Made by a program: the position numbers and the translations under genes
DNA from: Bog-473 sp963838835
GTDB lineage: Bacteria; Actinomycetota; Acidimicrobiia; Acidimicrobiales; RAAP-2
Length of the DNA: 64,000 nt
NCBI GenBank assembly: GCA_963838835.1
Contig: CAWITA010000029.1
Span: forward strand, 1-64,000
Direction: 5' to 3'
Notes under the pieces: generated by a model
What the model was told of the DNA's origin: nothing
The model's input: only the letters and a program-made list of their open reading frames with translations
Database searches by the model: none
Shown here: piece by piece, positions 7,124 through 14,422 of the stretch
Position numbering within the stretch: position 1 is the stretch's first letter
Layout: the number at the start of each line of letters is the position of its first letter

Positions 7124-8704
7124 TCAGCTGGGCACCACAACCTTGGTTCCGTCGGAGAGCCCCGACACGATCTGTGTGACGTCGGTTCCAACAGCTCCCA
7201 CACGCACGTCGTGGCTGACGCTCCGACCGTTGACGAGTTCGTAGACGAAGATGCGTGTCCCGCTCGTGTGCACTGCGGCGGAGGGAATGGTCAGCACGTG
7301 GGTCTTCTGCATGAGCGTGATGTTCGCCTCAGCCGTTATGCCGGGATAGATGCCCGGCGGTTCCCCGCTGATCATGACGGTGACGGGTGCCGATTCGGCC
7401 CCGGACTGGTCCGTCGAGATGATCCCGACCGAACTCACCTTCCCGTCGACCGCCGGGTGTTGCGGTAGCGCCAGTTGGACGGGATCGCCAACGTGGATGC
7501 TGGCGGCGCTCGATCCGTCCACGCTCGTCTCGGCGACGAGGGAACCGTGACTGTCGATCACGATAGCGGCAGCCGGTGGCTTCGTGGCGGGCGTGAGCTC
7601 CGAAGGGTCGGCGGCGACTTCCATTCCTGGCTTGATCTGGACACTCTTGACCGTCCCTGAGATCGGAGCGGTGAGGTGATCATCTCTCAGGCTGTCTTTT
7701 TGGGACTGGATCTGCGCTTCGACTTGGGTGACCTTTTGGGCATCGACCTGGGTGACCACGTCCACCTCGGATTGCGATTGCGAAACAGCCGCCTGGGCGT
7801 TGTCGAGGGATGCGTCGGCAACAGAGAGCGCCTGCTGGGCGTTCGTGAACTTCATCGTCGCCTGAGTCAACGACGACTGGTCGTTGAGCCCGGCGATCAA
7901 GAGATTGGTCTGATCGTCCTGGACGGACTGTTGATCGTTTTCTGCGCCAGATTGATCGCTGCTCACGGTTCGCTGATCCGATGTGGCGGCGGACTGCGCT
8001 TTCGTTACTGCGCTGGCCAGAGTTGTGCAGTTAGCGGTTGACCCAGGTGGAGGTTTCGGGCAACCGGCATCGGCGAACTGCTCTTGTGCGGTTTGAAGCG
8101 CAACCTGGTCCTCGCCCAACGTTGCCTGCGCAGTGTTCAATGCAGCGGTGTCAGCCGACGAGGCCTGTTCGGCCTGGGACACCGCCGCTTCATCTTGCTG
8201 AAGAGATGCCTGGTTCTGCGCCTGCAGCGTTGTCATGCCGGCCTGCGCTTCGGTGGCAGCCGCCTGGTCGGTCGTGACCTCCTGTTGGACCGTCGCCAAC
8301 TCCGCATCGGCCGACTGGAGAGACTGGTCGGACTCGTCCGAGGCAAGCTGGGCCTGATCTTCGTTGAGGGCAAGAGATTCCTCGTACAATGTCGCATCGG
8401 CGCTGGAGGGGTCCGTTGCGGCTAGCGTCTCGTCGGCGTAAACATAATCGCCGTCCTGCACGTCAACCGACTCGACGCTCCCGGAGATGTCGGAGTTCAC
8501 GTCGGCCTGAGACACATCGTCAACCGTGGCTGGCTCCGCAACCTTCTCTCGGACGGTCCCCTTTTTTGCGGTAGCAGTTGAATAAGGACGGGATCCGCCC
8601 TGCTGAGCGGCACACGACCCTGCAGCAGCGCCGACGCAGAGGACGGCGACGGCGAGTGCAACTCGCAGGCCCCAACCTCGGTGCGGGCTCGGCCTCAGTG
8701 CCAT
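7124..8704 (-). CDS. HlyD/MacA-like periplasmic adaptor, orphan
   Basis: This 526-residue protein has an N-terminal signal segment (LRVALAVAVLCVGAAAG) ending in a cysteine at about residue 31, a possible lipid attachment site. A lipoyl-like half follows (SGSVESVDVQDGDYVYA), then a very long Gln/Ala/Asp-rich coiled-coil hairpin (about 115-340), and the second lipoyl half and beta-barrel (HLTAPISGTVKSVQIKPGM). Such adaptors normally pair with a MacB-type ABC exporter, but no ATPase or permease lies on either side. It may serve a transporter elsewhere or be a leftover of a larger operon. The 220 bases after it hold no gene. Confidence 0.85.
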   Translation of the reverse strand: MALRPSPHRGWGLRVALAVAVLCVGAAAGSCAAQQGGSRPYSTATAKKGTVREKVAEPATVDDVSQADVNSDISGSVESVDVQDGDYVYADETLAATDPSSADATLYEESLALNEDQAQLASDESDQSLQSADAELATVQQEVTTDQAAATEAQAGMTTLQAQNQASLQQDEAAVSQAEQASSADTAALNTAQATLGEDQVALQTAQEQFADAGCPKPPPGSTANCTTLASAVTKAQSAATSDQRTVSSDQSGAENDQQSVQDDQTNLLIAGLNDQSSLTQATMKFTNAQQALSVADASLDNAQAAVSQSQSEVDVVTQVDAQKVTQVEAQIQSQKDSLRDDHLTAPISGTVKSVQIKPGMEVAADPSELTPATKPPAAAIVIDSHGSLVAETSVDGSSAASIHVGDPVQLALPQHPAVDGKVSSVGIISTDQSGAESAPVTVMISGEPPGIYPGITAEANITLMQKTHVLTIPSAAVHTSGTRIFVYELVNGRSVSHDVRVGAVGTDVTQIVSGLSDGTKVVVPS

Positions 8705-8732
8705 GGCTGCAGTATGCGCCTGGAGGGCGCTG

Positions 8733-9146
8733 TTAGGTGATCTGAGACTGCGTCGTCGATTGCGTCGTCACTTCCCGCCCGCCATGGGCGGCCAGTCCGT
8801 AGATGACGAGAATGCCGACGAAGATGTAGGTGAGGGACCAAACGGGGTAGAAGGGCATCCACCAGATCGCACTGATCGCCATGATCGCTCCGGCGAAGAT
8901 CCCGATCCATCGGCTGAACTGTGACCGTGCCATGACCCCAAAAGCGCAGAGGATCAGCACGATGGCCACGACGAGGTACACCCAGCCGTAGGTCTTCAGG
9001 CTATGCCCGAAGATGGCGTCCTCGAAGTTCTGAGGCAGTGCGCCGTGATAGCGGAACGCCCAGATGGCGTCAAAGATTCGCATGATGCCAGCGACTCCCA
9101 GCACGACGGCTGCGAAGATGAGCCAGCCTTCACCCTTTTCATCCAT
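8733..9146 (-). CDS. Four-helix small membrane protein (DUF7144-like)
   Basis: From ATG 9146, with GAGAGG eight bases before it, the protein is 137 residues with four hydrophobic helices: WLIFAAVVLGVAGIMRIFDA, WVYLVVAIVLILCAFGVMA, WIGIFAGAIMAISAIWW and LTYIFVGILVIYGLAAH. An in-frame GTG at 9155 is an alternative start. The pattern fits a DUF7144-type actinobacterial membrane family with no known role. It is divergent from the pyridoxamine-oxidase-fold gene and shares the intergenic region holding a DosR-like palindrome. Confidence 0.7.
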   Translation of the reverse strand: MDEKGEGWLIFAAVVLGVAGIMRIFDAIWAFRYHGALPQNFEDAIFGHSLKTYGWVYLVVAIVLILCAFGVMARSQFSRWIGIFAGAIMAISAIWWMPFYPVWSLTYIFVGILVIYGLAAHGGREVTTQSTTQSQIT

Positions 9147-9247
9147 GGGTTTCACCTCTCCCCCCGATTGCTCGGGTGTTCGATCGCATCACATGAGCGA
9201 TCTAGGTCTTGGCATAGAACGCTAAGGCGACCACCAGAGTGGCAACA

Positions 9248-9261
9248 GGGACCTTGGTCCC
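9248..9261. promoter_or_regulatory. DosR-like palindrome between divergent genes
   Basis: GGGACCTTGGTCCC is a perfect 14-bp palindrome with the GGGAC/GTCCC core of DosR/DevR boxes. It lies 35 bases before the ATG at 9297 and about 100 bases before the ATG of the minus-strand membrane gene at 9146, so it could serve both. Its position makes the nearer ATG at 9270 an unlikely start for the plus gene. Confidence 0.55.
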
Positions 9262-9296
9262 TATTGCTCATGGTTGAAGGCCCGTACGCTTTGACC

Positions 9297-9731
9297 ATGC
9301 CGAGGCGAATCCTCGAGGAACTCTCTTGGGACGAATGCTTCGTGTTGCTCAGACAGCAGGTCGTAGGACGGCTCGTCTATCAAGACGAACTGGGACTAGC
9401 CGCAGTCCCGGTCAACTATGCCGTCGCTGGAAACGACATCGTCTTCCGTTCTGAGGCTGGTTCGAAAGTAAGCGGTGTGCAAGACCGGGAAATCGCCTTT
9501 CAAGTCGATGACATCGACGCCGTCAGCCACTCTGGATGGAGCGTCCTCATTCGTGGTGCGGCTGAAGTGGTCGAGTTCGAGCGCCTGTCGGAACTCATTC
9601 GACAGATCGACGACGCCGTGCCGCAACCTTGGAAGAAGGGGATTCACAATATATGGGTCGTTATCACTCCCAAGGTCGTGAGCGGACGGTGCTTGGCAGG
9701 CTTCGCCTCTGAAGATTTTTTGCTCTTCTGA
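9297..9731 (+). CDS. Pyridoxamine 5'-phosphate oxidase-fold protein
   Basis: From ATG 9297 the protein is 144 residues, beginning MPRRILEELSWDECFVLLRQ, then GRLVYQDELGLAAVPVNYAV, the split-barrel flavin/F420-binding pattern. Known relatives bind FMN, F420 or heme, and several belong to the mycobacterial DosR regulon. ATG 9270 is in frame, but the palindrome ends only 8 bases before it. The kinase stub follows directly, so this may be a remnant of the common dormancy-gene arrangement. The cofactor cannot be told from sequence alone. Confidence 0.75.
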   Translation: MPRRILEELSWDECFVLLRQQVVGRLVYQDELGLAAVPVNYAVAGNDIVFRSEAGSKVSGVQDREIAFQVDDIDAVSHSGWSVLIRGAAEVVEFERLSELIRQIDDAVPQPWKKGIHNIWVVITPKVVSGRCLAGFASEDFLLF

Positions 9732-9914
9732 GTGGACGGCGACGAGTGCGTGCTGCGGGTCACCGACAACGGGCGAGGATCGGAGCCGGGGAGCCGTCGA
9801 GAGGGTGGATGGGGACTCATCAACATGCGCCGCCGTGCCGAGAAGCTCCACGGCCATTTTGAGGTCGAGAGCCAAAATGGAGAAACGGTGCTCACGTGGC
9901 GAGTGCCGCTCTGA
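9732..9914 (+). pseudogene. C-terminal stub of a DevS/NarL-type histidine kinase
   Basis: Only 60 residues remain, starting at a GTG right after the stop of the preceding gene. They hold the end of a HATPase_c domain: VTDNGRGSEPG (G1-like) and GGWGLINMRRRAEKLHG (G2-like, as in GAF-containing DevS/DosT and NarX kinases), then a final strand. The histidine, dimerisation and sensor parts are missing, so it cannot work as a kinase. No response regulator is in the island. It suggests the cassette once carried its own DosR/DosS-type control. Confidence 0.75.
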
Positions 9915-10030
9915 CAATCTGAACCATCCGGTCGGAATGGGATATGTTCGCCGGGACGCGGTGCCGCCCCATCATCGCATCACGATGAGGACACTAAACG
10001 ACCCCGCCGTAGCGGGGCCGAAGAAGTGCT

Positions 10031-10183
10031 CGACGAACGACCCCCCACCTCCCACGGGGGGGCGAAGGGGGGGCAAGGTATCGAGTCTCGCTGTGAGAGG
10101 CGCCGGTCAATTCCGGTATCACTACAGGCTCGAAGGTTGCGTCGTGACTCCGCCAACCTCCTCGTTTCGTTCGTATCACAGCA
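10031..10183 (+). repeat. About 150-bp repeat element, copy B
   Basis: This is the inverted partner of 2941-3090. The best kept parts are the TCGAGTCT and GCTGTGAGAGGCG blocks and the stretch ending ATCACAGCA. The stem-loop region is here a run of C and G (CCCCCCACC and GGGGGGG). A small hairpin, CCCCGC-CGTA-GCGGGG, lies just before it at 10002-10017. The copy ends inside the N-terminus of the small candidate gene at 10144. Confidence 0.65.
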
Positions 10184-10431
10184 TTTACAACGCCGGCTGT
10201 CGGTGCGACGCCTGTCGGGAAGCTTCCCGGCTGGCCCGTGCCCGGCAGCGGAGATCAAGCGAGGTCAAGTGGGCTTGCCTGTCTGTCAGGATGCAGTCGC
10301 ACCCTCCGACGGACCAGCGGTGTGCGCTTTTGGGCGGTCTTTGGGGGTCTGTCCTCCCTGTCCAGGGAATCCCTGCCCAGGGAAAACGAGTGGGCGCTGC
10401 GGGACTCGAACCCACGACCTCAGCCGTGTGA
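10144..10431 (+). CDS. Possible small cysteine-rich protein, tail formed by tRNA repeat
   Basis: A GTG-started frame of 95 codons. Residues 14-37 read IYNAGCRCDACREASRLARA, a compact Cys-x-Cys-x-x-Cys pattern with a basic helix that resembles small proteins in actinobacteriophages and mobile elements. The last dozen residues are only the antisense of tRNA-Val, so the natural C-terminus was probably lost or replaced at integration. No ribosome binding site stands out. Either a small element gene or chance; low confidence. Confidence 0.3.
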   Translation: MTPPTSSFRSYHSIYNAGCRCDACREASRLARARQRRSSEVKWACLSVRMQSHPPTDQRCALLGGLWGSVLPVQGIPAQGKRVGAAGLEPTTSAV

Positions 10432-10464
10432 AGGCTGCGCTCTAACCAGCTGAGCTAAGCGCCC
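10391..10464 (-). tRNA. tRNA-Val (anticodon CAC)
   Basis: The minus strand folds into a full cloverleaf of 74 bases: acceptor GGGCGCT/AGCGCCC, D arm GCTC/GAGC, anticodon stem CAGCC/GGCTG with loop TTCACAC giving CAC, and T arm with TTCGAGT. The discriminator base is A, and CCA is not encoded. The 3' end points left, toward the island. Its 3' half (10390-10432) is the second copy of the attachment repeat at 458-500. Confidence 0.95.
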
Positions 10465-10569
10465 TGGTGGAACAGTCGGACCACAACCGTAGCCTGCGCC
10501 GAGCCGCCCACCTGCGGGCGACGAGGTGATTGTGGAGGGTCCCAGCCGCACCGGTACCCTGGGGATGAG

Positions 10570-11262
10570 ATGACGTGGACCACCCCCGATGGCGGCGATC
10601 GACCGCAGACCTGGAGCGCCCGCCTCCTGGGTGCCTTCTCCGGCCCGAAGCCCGCCGCAGGCGTCGGGGGCCCCAAACAGCAGGCCGAGCCCGCGGCGAT
10701 CCTGCCCCCCGAGGAGCGCAAAGCTGCGATGTCCTCTCTCGATCCGCTCGAGAGCAAGTGGTCGCTGGGCGCATTCGTGTTGGCGACCGTCGCCGGTATC
10801 GCCATCCCCGCCTACATCATCGCCGAAAACAAGGTCACCAAGAAGGGAAAGGACACGATCGCGGTTGCACCGGACGCCGCGCTCCTCGGCGGCGCCATCT
10901 TGCTGCTCTGTGTCATTGGGTTCTTGGCGCTGTGGAAGCGCAAGCGCACGCTGGTGGCCTTCGACCTGTTCCTGGTCGGCTTCGCCTTTACCCTCTTCAT
11001 CGGGCTGATCGGATTCGCGTTCATCCTCCTCGGTGGCTGGCTGATGCTCCGAGCCTGGAGGCTCAACAAGTACGGGACCACCAACGCCAGGGCGATCGCC
11101 AAGGATGCCGCGGCGCGCCCCCGAGGACGAGAACGCAAGGAGGCGGCGAAGACAGGGGCCAAGACGACATCGAGTCCGGCTGTACGCAAACCGCCGACCG
11201 CGAGCAAGCGCTACACACCGAAGTCGCCACCTCGGAAGAAGATCCCCAAGCCGACGGAGTAA
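10570..11262 (+). CDS. Membrane protein with basic C-terminal tail
   Basis: A 230-residue protein. Residues 1-60 are soluble and Pro-rich. Three hydrophobic helices follow (WSLGAFVLATVAGIAIPAYI; DAALLGGAILLLCVIGFLAL; FDLFLVGFAFTLFIGLIGFA with LLGGWLML). The last 65 residues are very rich in Lys, Arg, Ala and Pro and probably face the cytoplasm, perhaps binding nucleic acid or phospholipid heads. It is the first gene right of tRNA-Val. I do not recognise a named family. Confidence 0.7.
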   Translation: MTWTTPDGGDRPQTWSARLLGAFSGPKPAAGVGGPKQQAEPAAILPPEERKAAMSSLDPLESKWSLGAFVLATVAGIAIPAYIIAENKVTKKGKDTIAVAPDAALLGGAILLLCVIGFLALWKRKRTLVAFDLFLVGFAFTLFIGLIGFAFILLGGWLMLRAWRLNKYGTTNARAIAKDAAARPRGRERKEAAKTGAKTTSSPAVRKPPTASKRYTPKSPPRKKIPKPTE

Positions 11263-11360
11263 CGACCCGACCGGCCACGTCTTGGATCGCCGGAGGATCG
11301 AAAGAGCTGGCGACGAGGGGGACCCGGAAAGCGGGCACCCGGTGCGGCGGAATCGGAGCG

Positions 11361-11963
11361 TCAGTCTGCCGGCTCAACGAGGAGCGCCGACCGCAACAGT
11401 TGCAGCACGTCAGCTCGTCGGCGCACCAACGAGCGGGCGGTGGGCTCCTCGCCGAGGGCGCGCAGCACCTCGACCTCCGTCACCATCCCGATCACCGTCG
11501 AGTAGATCGCCAATAGCAGGAGCCCCGGGTCGTGGCGGCGCATGTTCCCGGCGTCCATCTCCGCCTGGAGGAACGACGAAGCTCGCTGCACGAGCGGCTC
11601 GAGGGCCAACGTCATCTGGGTAGCCGCCGGAGGGCCGAGTCGCCCGACCTCGCGCAGCAGCCCGAGGAGTTCGGGCTGGCGGGCAGCCAGGCGGAAGACC
11701 GAGCGGACGACCGCCACCACCCGGTCCCAACCCACCCCCGCCCCCTCGAGCGCCGTTTCCAAAGCCGCCGAGAGGTCGGCTGCGCTCCGGGCGATCACCG
11801 CTTCGAGCAAAGCTTCCTTGGAGGGGAACCAGTAGAGGATCGACTGCTTCGTGAGGTCGAGTCCCTTGGCCACCGCGTCCAGCGAAGTGGCTTCGTACCC
11901 CCGGCTCGCGAACGACGAGAGAGCCTCGTCCAAGATCCGATCGCTGGTCGCTGAGCTGGCCAC
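11361..11963 (-). CDS. TetR-family transcriptional regulator
   Basis: The 200-residue protein has an N-terminal helix-turn-helix (ILDEALSSFASRGYEATSLD, then LTKQSILYWFPSKEALLEAV) and an all-helical ligand domain. The GTG start at 11963 lies at the edge of a palindrome (11965-11976) in the 46-base divergent promoter shared with the fatty acyl reductase cluster. That layout is typical of local repression of the cluster and of itself, with an acyl-CoA or similar lipid as a plausible ligand. The ligand is inference. Confidence 0.88.
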   Translation of the reverse strand: MASSATSDRILDEALSSFASRGYEATSLDAVAKGLDLTKQSILYWFPSKEALLEAVIARSAADLSAALETALEGAGVGWDRVVAVVRSVFRLAARQPELLGLLREVGRLGPPAATQMTLALEPLVQRASSFLQAEMDAGNMRRHDPGLLLLAIYSTVIGMVTEVEVLRALGEEPTARSLVRRRADVLQLLRSALLVEPAD

Positions 11964-11964
11964 T

Positions 11965-11976
11965 TACCATATGGTA
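11965..11976. promoter_or_regulatory. TetR operator-like palindrome
   Basis: TACCATATGGTA is a perfect 12-bp palindrome in the short gap between the divergent TetR gene and the reductase-HAD gene. The flanking GGTAGACA recurs about 22 bases further right, giving a second partial site. The location over both promoters suggests it is the binding site of the TetR protein. Confidence 0.6.
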
Positions 11977-12009
11977 GACAGAATCGGCCTGCGGTGGTAG
12001 ACACTTCTG

Positions 12010-14355
12010 GTGCCCATTGAGCGGGATCTCCGTGGGAAGAGCTGCTTCATTACCGGCGCCACCGGCTTCCTGGGCACCGCCCTGGTCGAGCGGATCGTGC
12101 GTTGCATACCGGAGGCCGAGGTGACCCTGCTCATCCGACCCGGACGCCGGGCCGACGCCGCCGCTCGTCTCGCCCGTGAGGTGATCAAGAACGACTGCTT
12201 CGACCGCCTGCGCAGCGAGCTCGGTGCAGGCTTCGACGCCGAGGTTTCCCGCCGGGTCCGTGCCGTCGCCGGCGACGTGGGCCAGGAGGGACTCGGGCTC
12301 GACGAGGAGGGCAGGGAGGCCCTGGCTGGGGCCGAGGTCGTCATCCACTCGGCGGCCACCGTGTCCTTCGACGCCCCGCTGACCCAGGCCATAGAGATCA
12401 ACCTGCTCGGCCCGTCTCGCGTCGCGGCGGCGATGGCCGAGGTGGGATCGGACGCGCATCTGATCGCCGTGTCGACCGCCTACGTGGCAAGCACGCATCA
12501 AGGAGAGGCCAAGGAAGAGCTCCTCAGCGAGAACCGGTTCAGCCTCGTCGTCGGCTGGCAGGACGAAGTGACCGCGGCCCGGCGGCTGCGCGACGACCTG
12601 CAGTCGGAGTCCCGCACGCCTGAAAAGCTGCGCGAGCTCACCAAAAAGGCGCGGACGGAGATCGGTGCCGCCGGGGACCACCTGATCGCCGCCAAAGCGG
12701 AGAAGCTGCGCGAGGAGTGGGTCAGCGACGAGCTCGTGAGGGCGGGCACGGCGCGGGCCCTCTCGCTCGGTTGGCCCGACGCCTACCCCTTCACCAAGGC
12801 TCTCGGCGAGCAAGCGCTGGTCGAGCAGTGGGAGGGCCGGGTCCCCATTACGTTCGTGCGGCCGTCGATCATCGAGTCCGCGCTGAGGGAACCCCGCCCC
12901 GGCTGGATACGTGGCTTCCGGATGGCCGAGCCCATCATCGTTTCCTACGCGCGGGGCCTGCTCCGCGAGTTCCCGGGCGTGCCCGAAGGCATCATCGACG
13001 TCATCCCGGTCGACCTGGTGGTGGCGGCCATCCTGGCGGTGGCAGCACGAGGGCCCGAACCAGGTCGGCCCAAGGTGTACCACGTCGCGTCGGGCGTGCG
13101 GAACCCGTTGCGCTACGGCCGCCTGGTCGAATTGTCAACGGACTTCTTTCAGCGCAATCCGTTGTACGACGACCGCGGCCAGCCCATCAACGTGCCGGAG
13201 TGGTCCTTCCCGGGCCGGGGACGGGTGCAACGCCAACTCAAGCGCGCCGATGCGGCCATGACGTTCGTGGAGAAGCTGCTCACTGCCTTGCCGATCCGGG
13301 GCAAGCAGGCGCAGCTGGCCGCCCGGATCGAAGACCGGCACGGCATGATCACACGTGCTCTGGGCTATGTCGTGCTGTACGGGGCCTACTCCGAAACGGA
13401 CGCTCGCTACCGGGTGGACAACCTCATGGAGTTGTGGGACGCCGGCGACGCCGCGGACCACGAGCGGTTCGAATTCGACCCGGCGGCGATCGACTGGGAC
13501 CGCTATGTCCACGAGATCCACCTGCCCTCGGTGCTCGAGCACACGCGCGTGCGTACCAAGCCCGGTCGCTCGGTGGTGGACAAGCGTCCGGATCGGCAGC
13601 GGCGCGCCATTCTGTCGCCCGAACGGCATCTCGCCGTGTTCGACCTGGAGCACACGCTCATGTCGTCCAACGTCGTCGACACCTACGCCTGGCTGGCCAG
13701 CCGCCACCTTTCGCCCTCGCGGCGGGCGCGCTTCGTCGCCGACCTCGTGCGCCAGGGCCCGTCGCTGTTGGCGCTGGACCGGCGCGACCGCGGCGACTTC
13801 CTCCGCGCCTTCTATCGGCGTTTCGAGGGCGCGCCCCTCGAGCAGTTGCGGGCCGACTCGTGGGAGCTCTTCCATCGACAGCTCCTGTCGCGGTCCTTTC
13901 CCGACGGCTTCGCTCGGGTTCGAGCGCACCGGGGCCTTGGGCACCGCACGCTCCTGATCACGGGGGCGCTGGACTTCATCATCGAGCCTATTCGGCCGCT
14001 CTTCGACGACATCGTGTGCGCGGTGATGGAGTCACGCGACGGCCGGTTGACCGGCCACCTGAACACGCTCCCGCCCATCGGCGAGGCACGCGCCCTGCTG
14101 CTGGCCGACTACGCCGAGCAGCACTCGCTCTCGCTCGACGAGTCGGTCGCCTATGCGGATTCGGCGAGTGACCTGGCCATGCTCGAGGCGGTCGGCTTCC
14201 CGGTCGCCGTCAACCCCGAGGCGCGGCTCTCGGCCATCGCCCGGCGCCGGGGCTGGCACGTCGAGCACTGGGCCAAGGCGGAAGGCGGATCGCACCGTCC
14301 ACTGCCTCTCGGGCCGTTCGACGTGAAGGCGCCCAAGGCGGTCATGGGGCGGTGA
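12010..14355 (+). CDS. Fatty acyl-CoA reductase fused to HAD-IB domain
   Basis: The 781-residue protein starts at GTG 12010. Residues 10-480 form an extended SDR/male-sterility reductase: the NAD(P)-binding motif ITGATGFLGTALVERIV near 13-29 and YPFTK (active-site Tyr-x3-Lys) near 259-263. Such enzymes reduce acyl-CoA to aldehyde or alcohol. Residues about 540-760 form a HAD-IB (SerB-like) domain. Its first motif reads D-L-E-H-T (D545, E547), where the usual second Asp is Glu, and the motif III region is GEARALL with Arg in place of Lys. The fourth motif, DSASDLAML, is kept. The phosphatase may be altered or inactive. First gene of the lipid cluster. Confidence 0.85.
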   Translation: MPIERDLRGKSCFITGATGFLGTALVERIVRCIPEAEVTLLIRPGRRADAAARLAREVIKNDCFDRLRSELGAGFDAEVSRRVRAVAGDVGQEGLGLDEEGREALAGAEVVIHSAATVSFDAPLTQAIEINLLGPSRVAAAMAEVGSDAHLIAVSTAYVASTHQGEAKEELLSENRFSLVVGWQDEVTAARRLRDDLQSESRTPEKLRELTKKARTEIGAAGDHLIAAKAEKLREEWVSDELVRAGTARALSLGWPDAYPFTKALGEQALVEQWEGRVPITFVRPSIIESALREPRPGWIRGFRMAEPIIVSYARGLLREFPGVPEGIIDVIPVDLVVAAILAVAARGPEPGRPKVYHVASGVRNPLRYGRLVELSTDFFQRNPLYDDRGQPINVPEWSFPGRGRVQRQLKRADAAMTFVEKLLTALPIRGKQAQLAARIEDRHGMITRALGYVVLYGAYSETDARYRVDNLMELWDAGDAADHERFEFDPAAIDWDRYVHEIHLPSVLEHTRVRTKPGRSVVDKRPDRQRRAILSPERHLAVFDLEHTLMSSNVVDTYAWLASRHLSPSRRARFVADLVRQGPSLLALDRRDRGDFLRAFYRRFEGAPLEQLRADSWELFHRQLLSRSFPDGFARVRAHRGLGHRTLLITGALDFIIEPIRPLFDDIVCAVMESRDGRLTGHLNTLPPIGEARALLLADYAEQHSLSLDESVAYADSASDLAMLEAVGFPVAVNPEARLSAIARRRGWHVEHWAKAEGGSHRPLPLGPFDVKAPKAVMGR

Positions 14356-14419
14356 CGACGGTGACGACGGTGACGACGGTGACGACGGTGACGACGGTGA
14401 CGACGGTGACGACGGTGAC
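14351..14419. repeat. 9-bp tandem repeat between cluster genes
   Basis: The unit GGTGACGAC repeats nearly eight times with no variation, covering the stop codon of the reductase-HAD gene and the gap before the dehydrogenase start at 14423. Because the period is 9, all frames stay open. It may act as a flexible spacer, or its length may vary between strains. Confidence 0.9.
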
Positions 14420-14422
14420 CGC

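Noticed and set aside
14351..14419. CRISPR-like repeat array
   Set aside because: The 9-bp units have no unique spacers. The same holds for 45181-45297.
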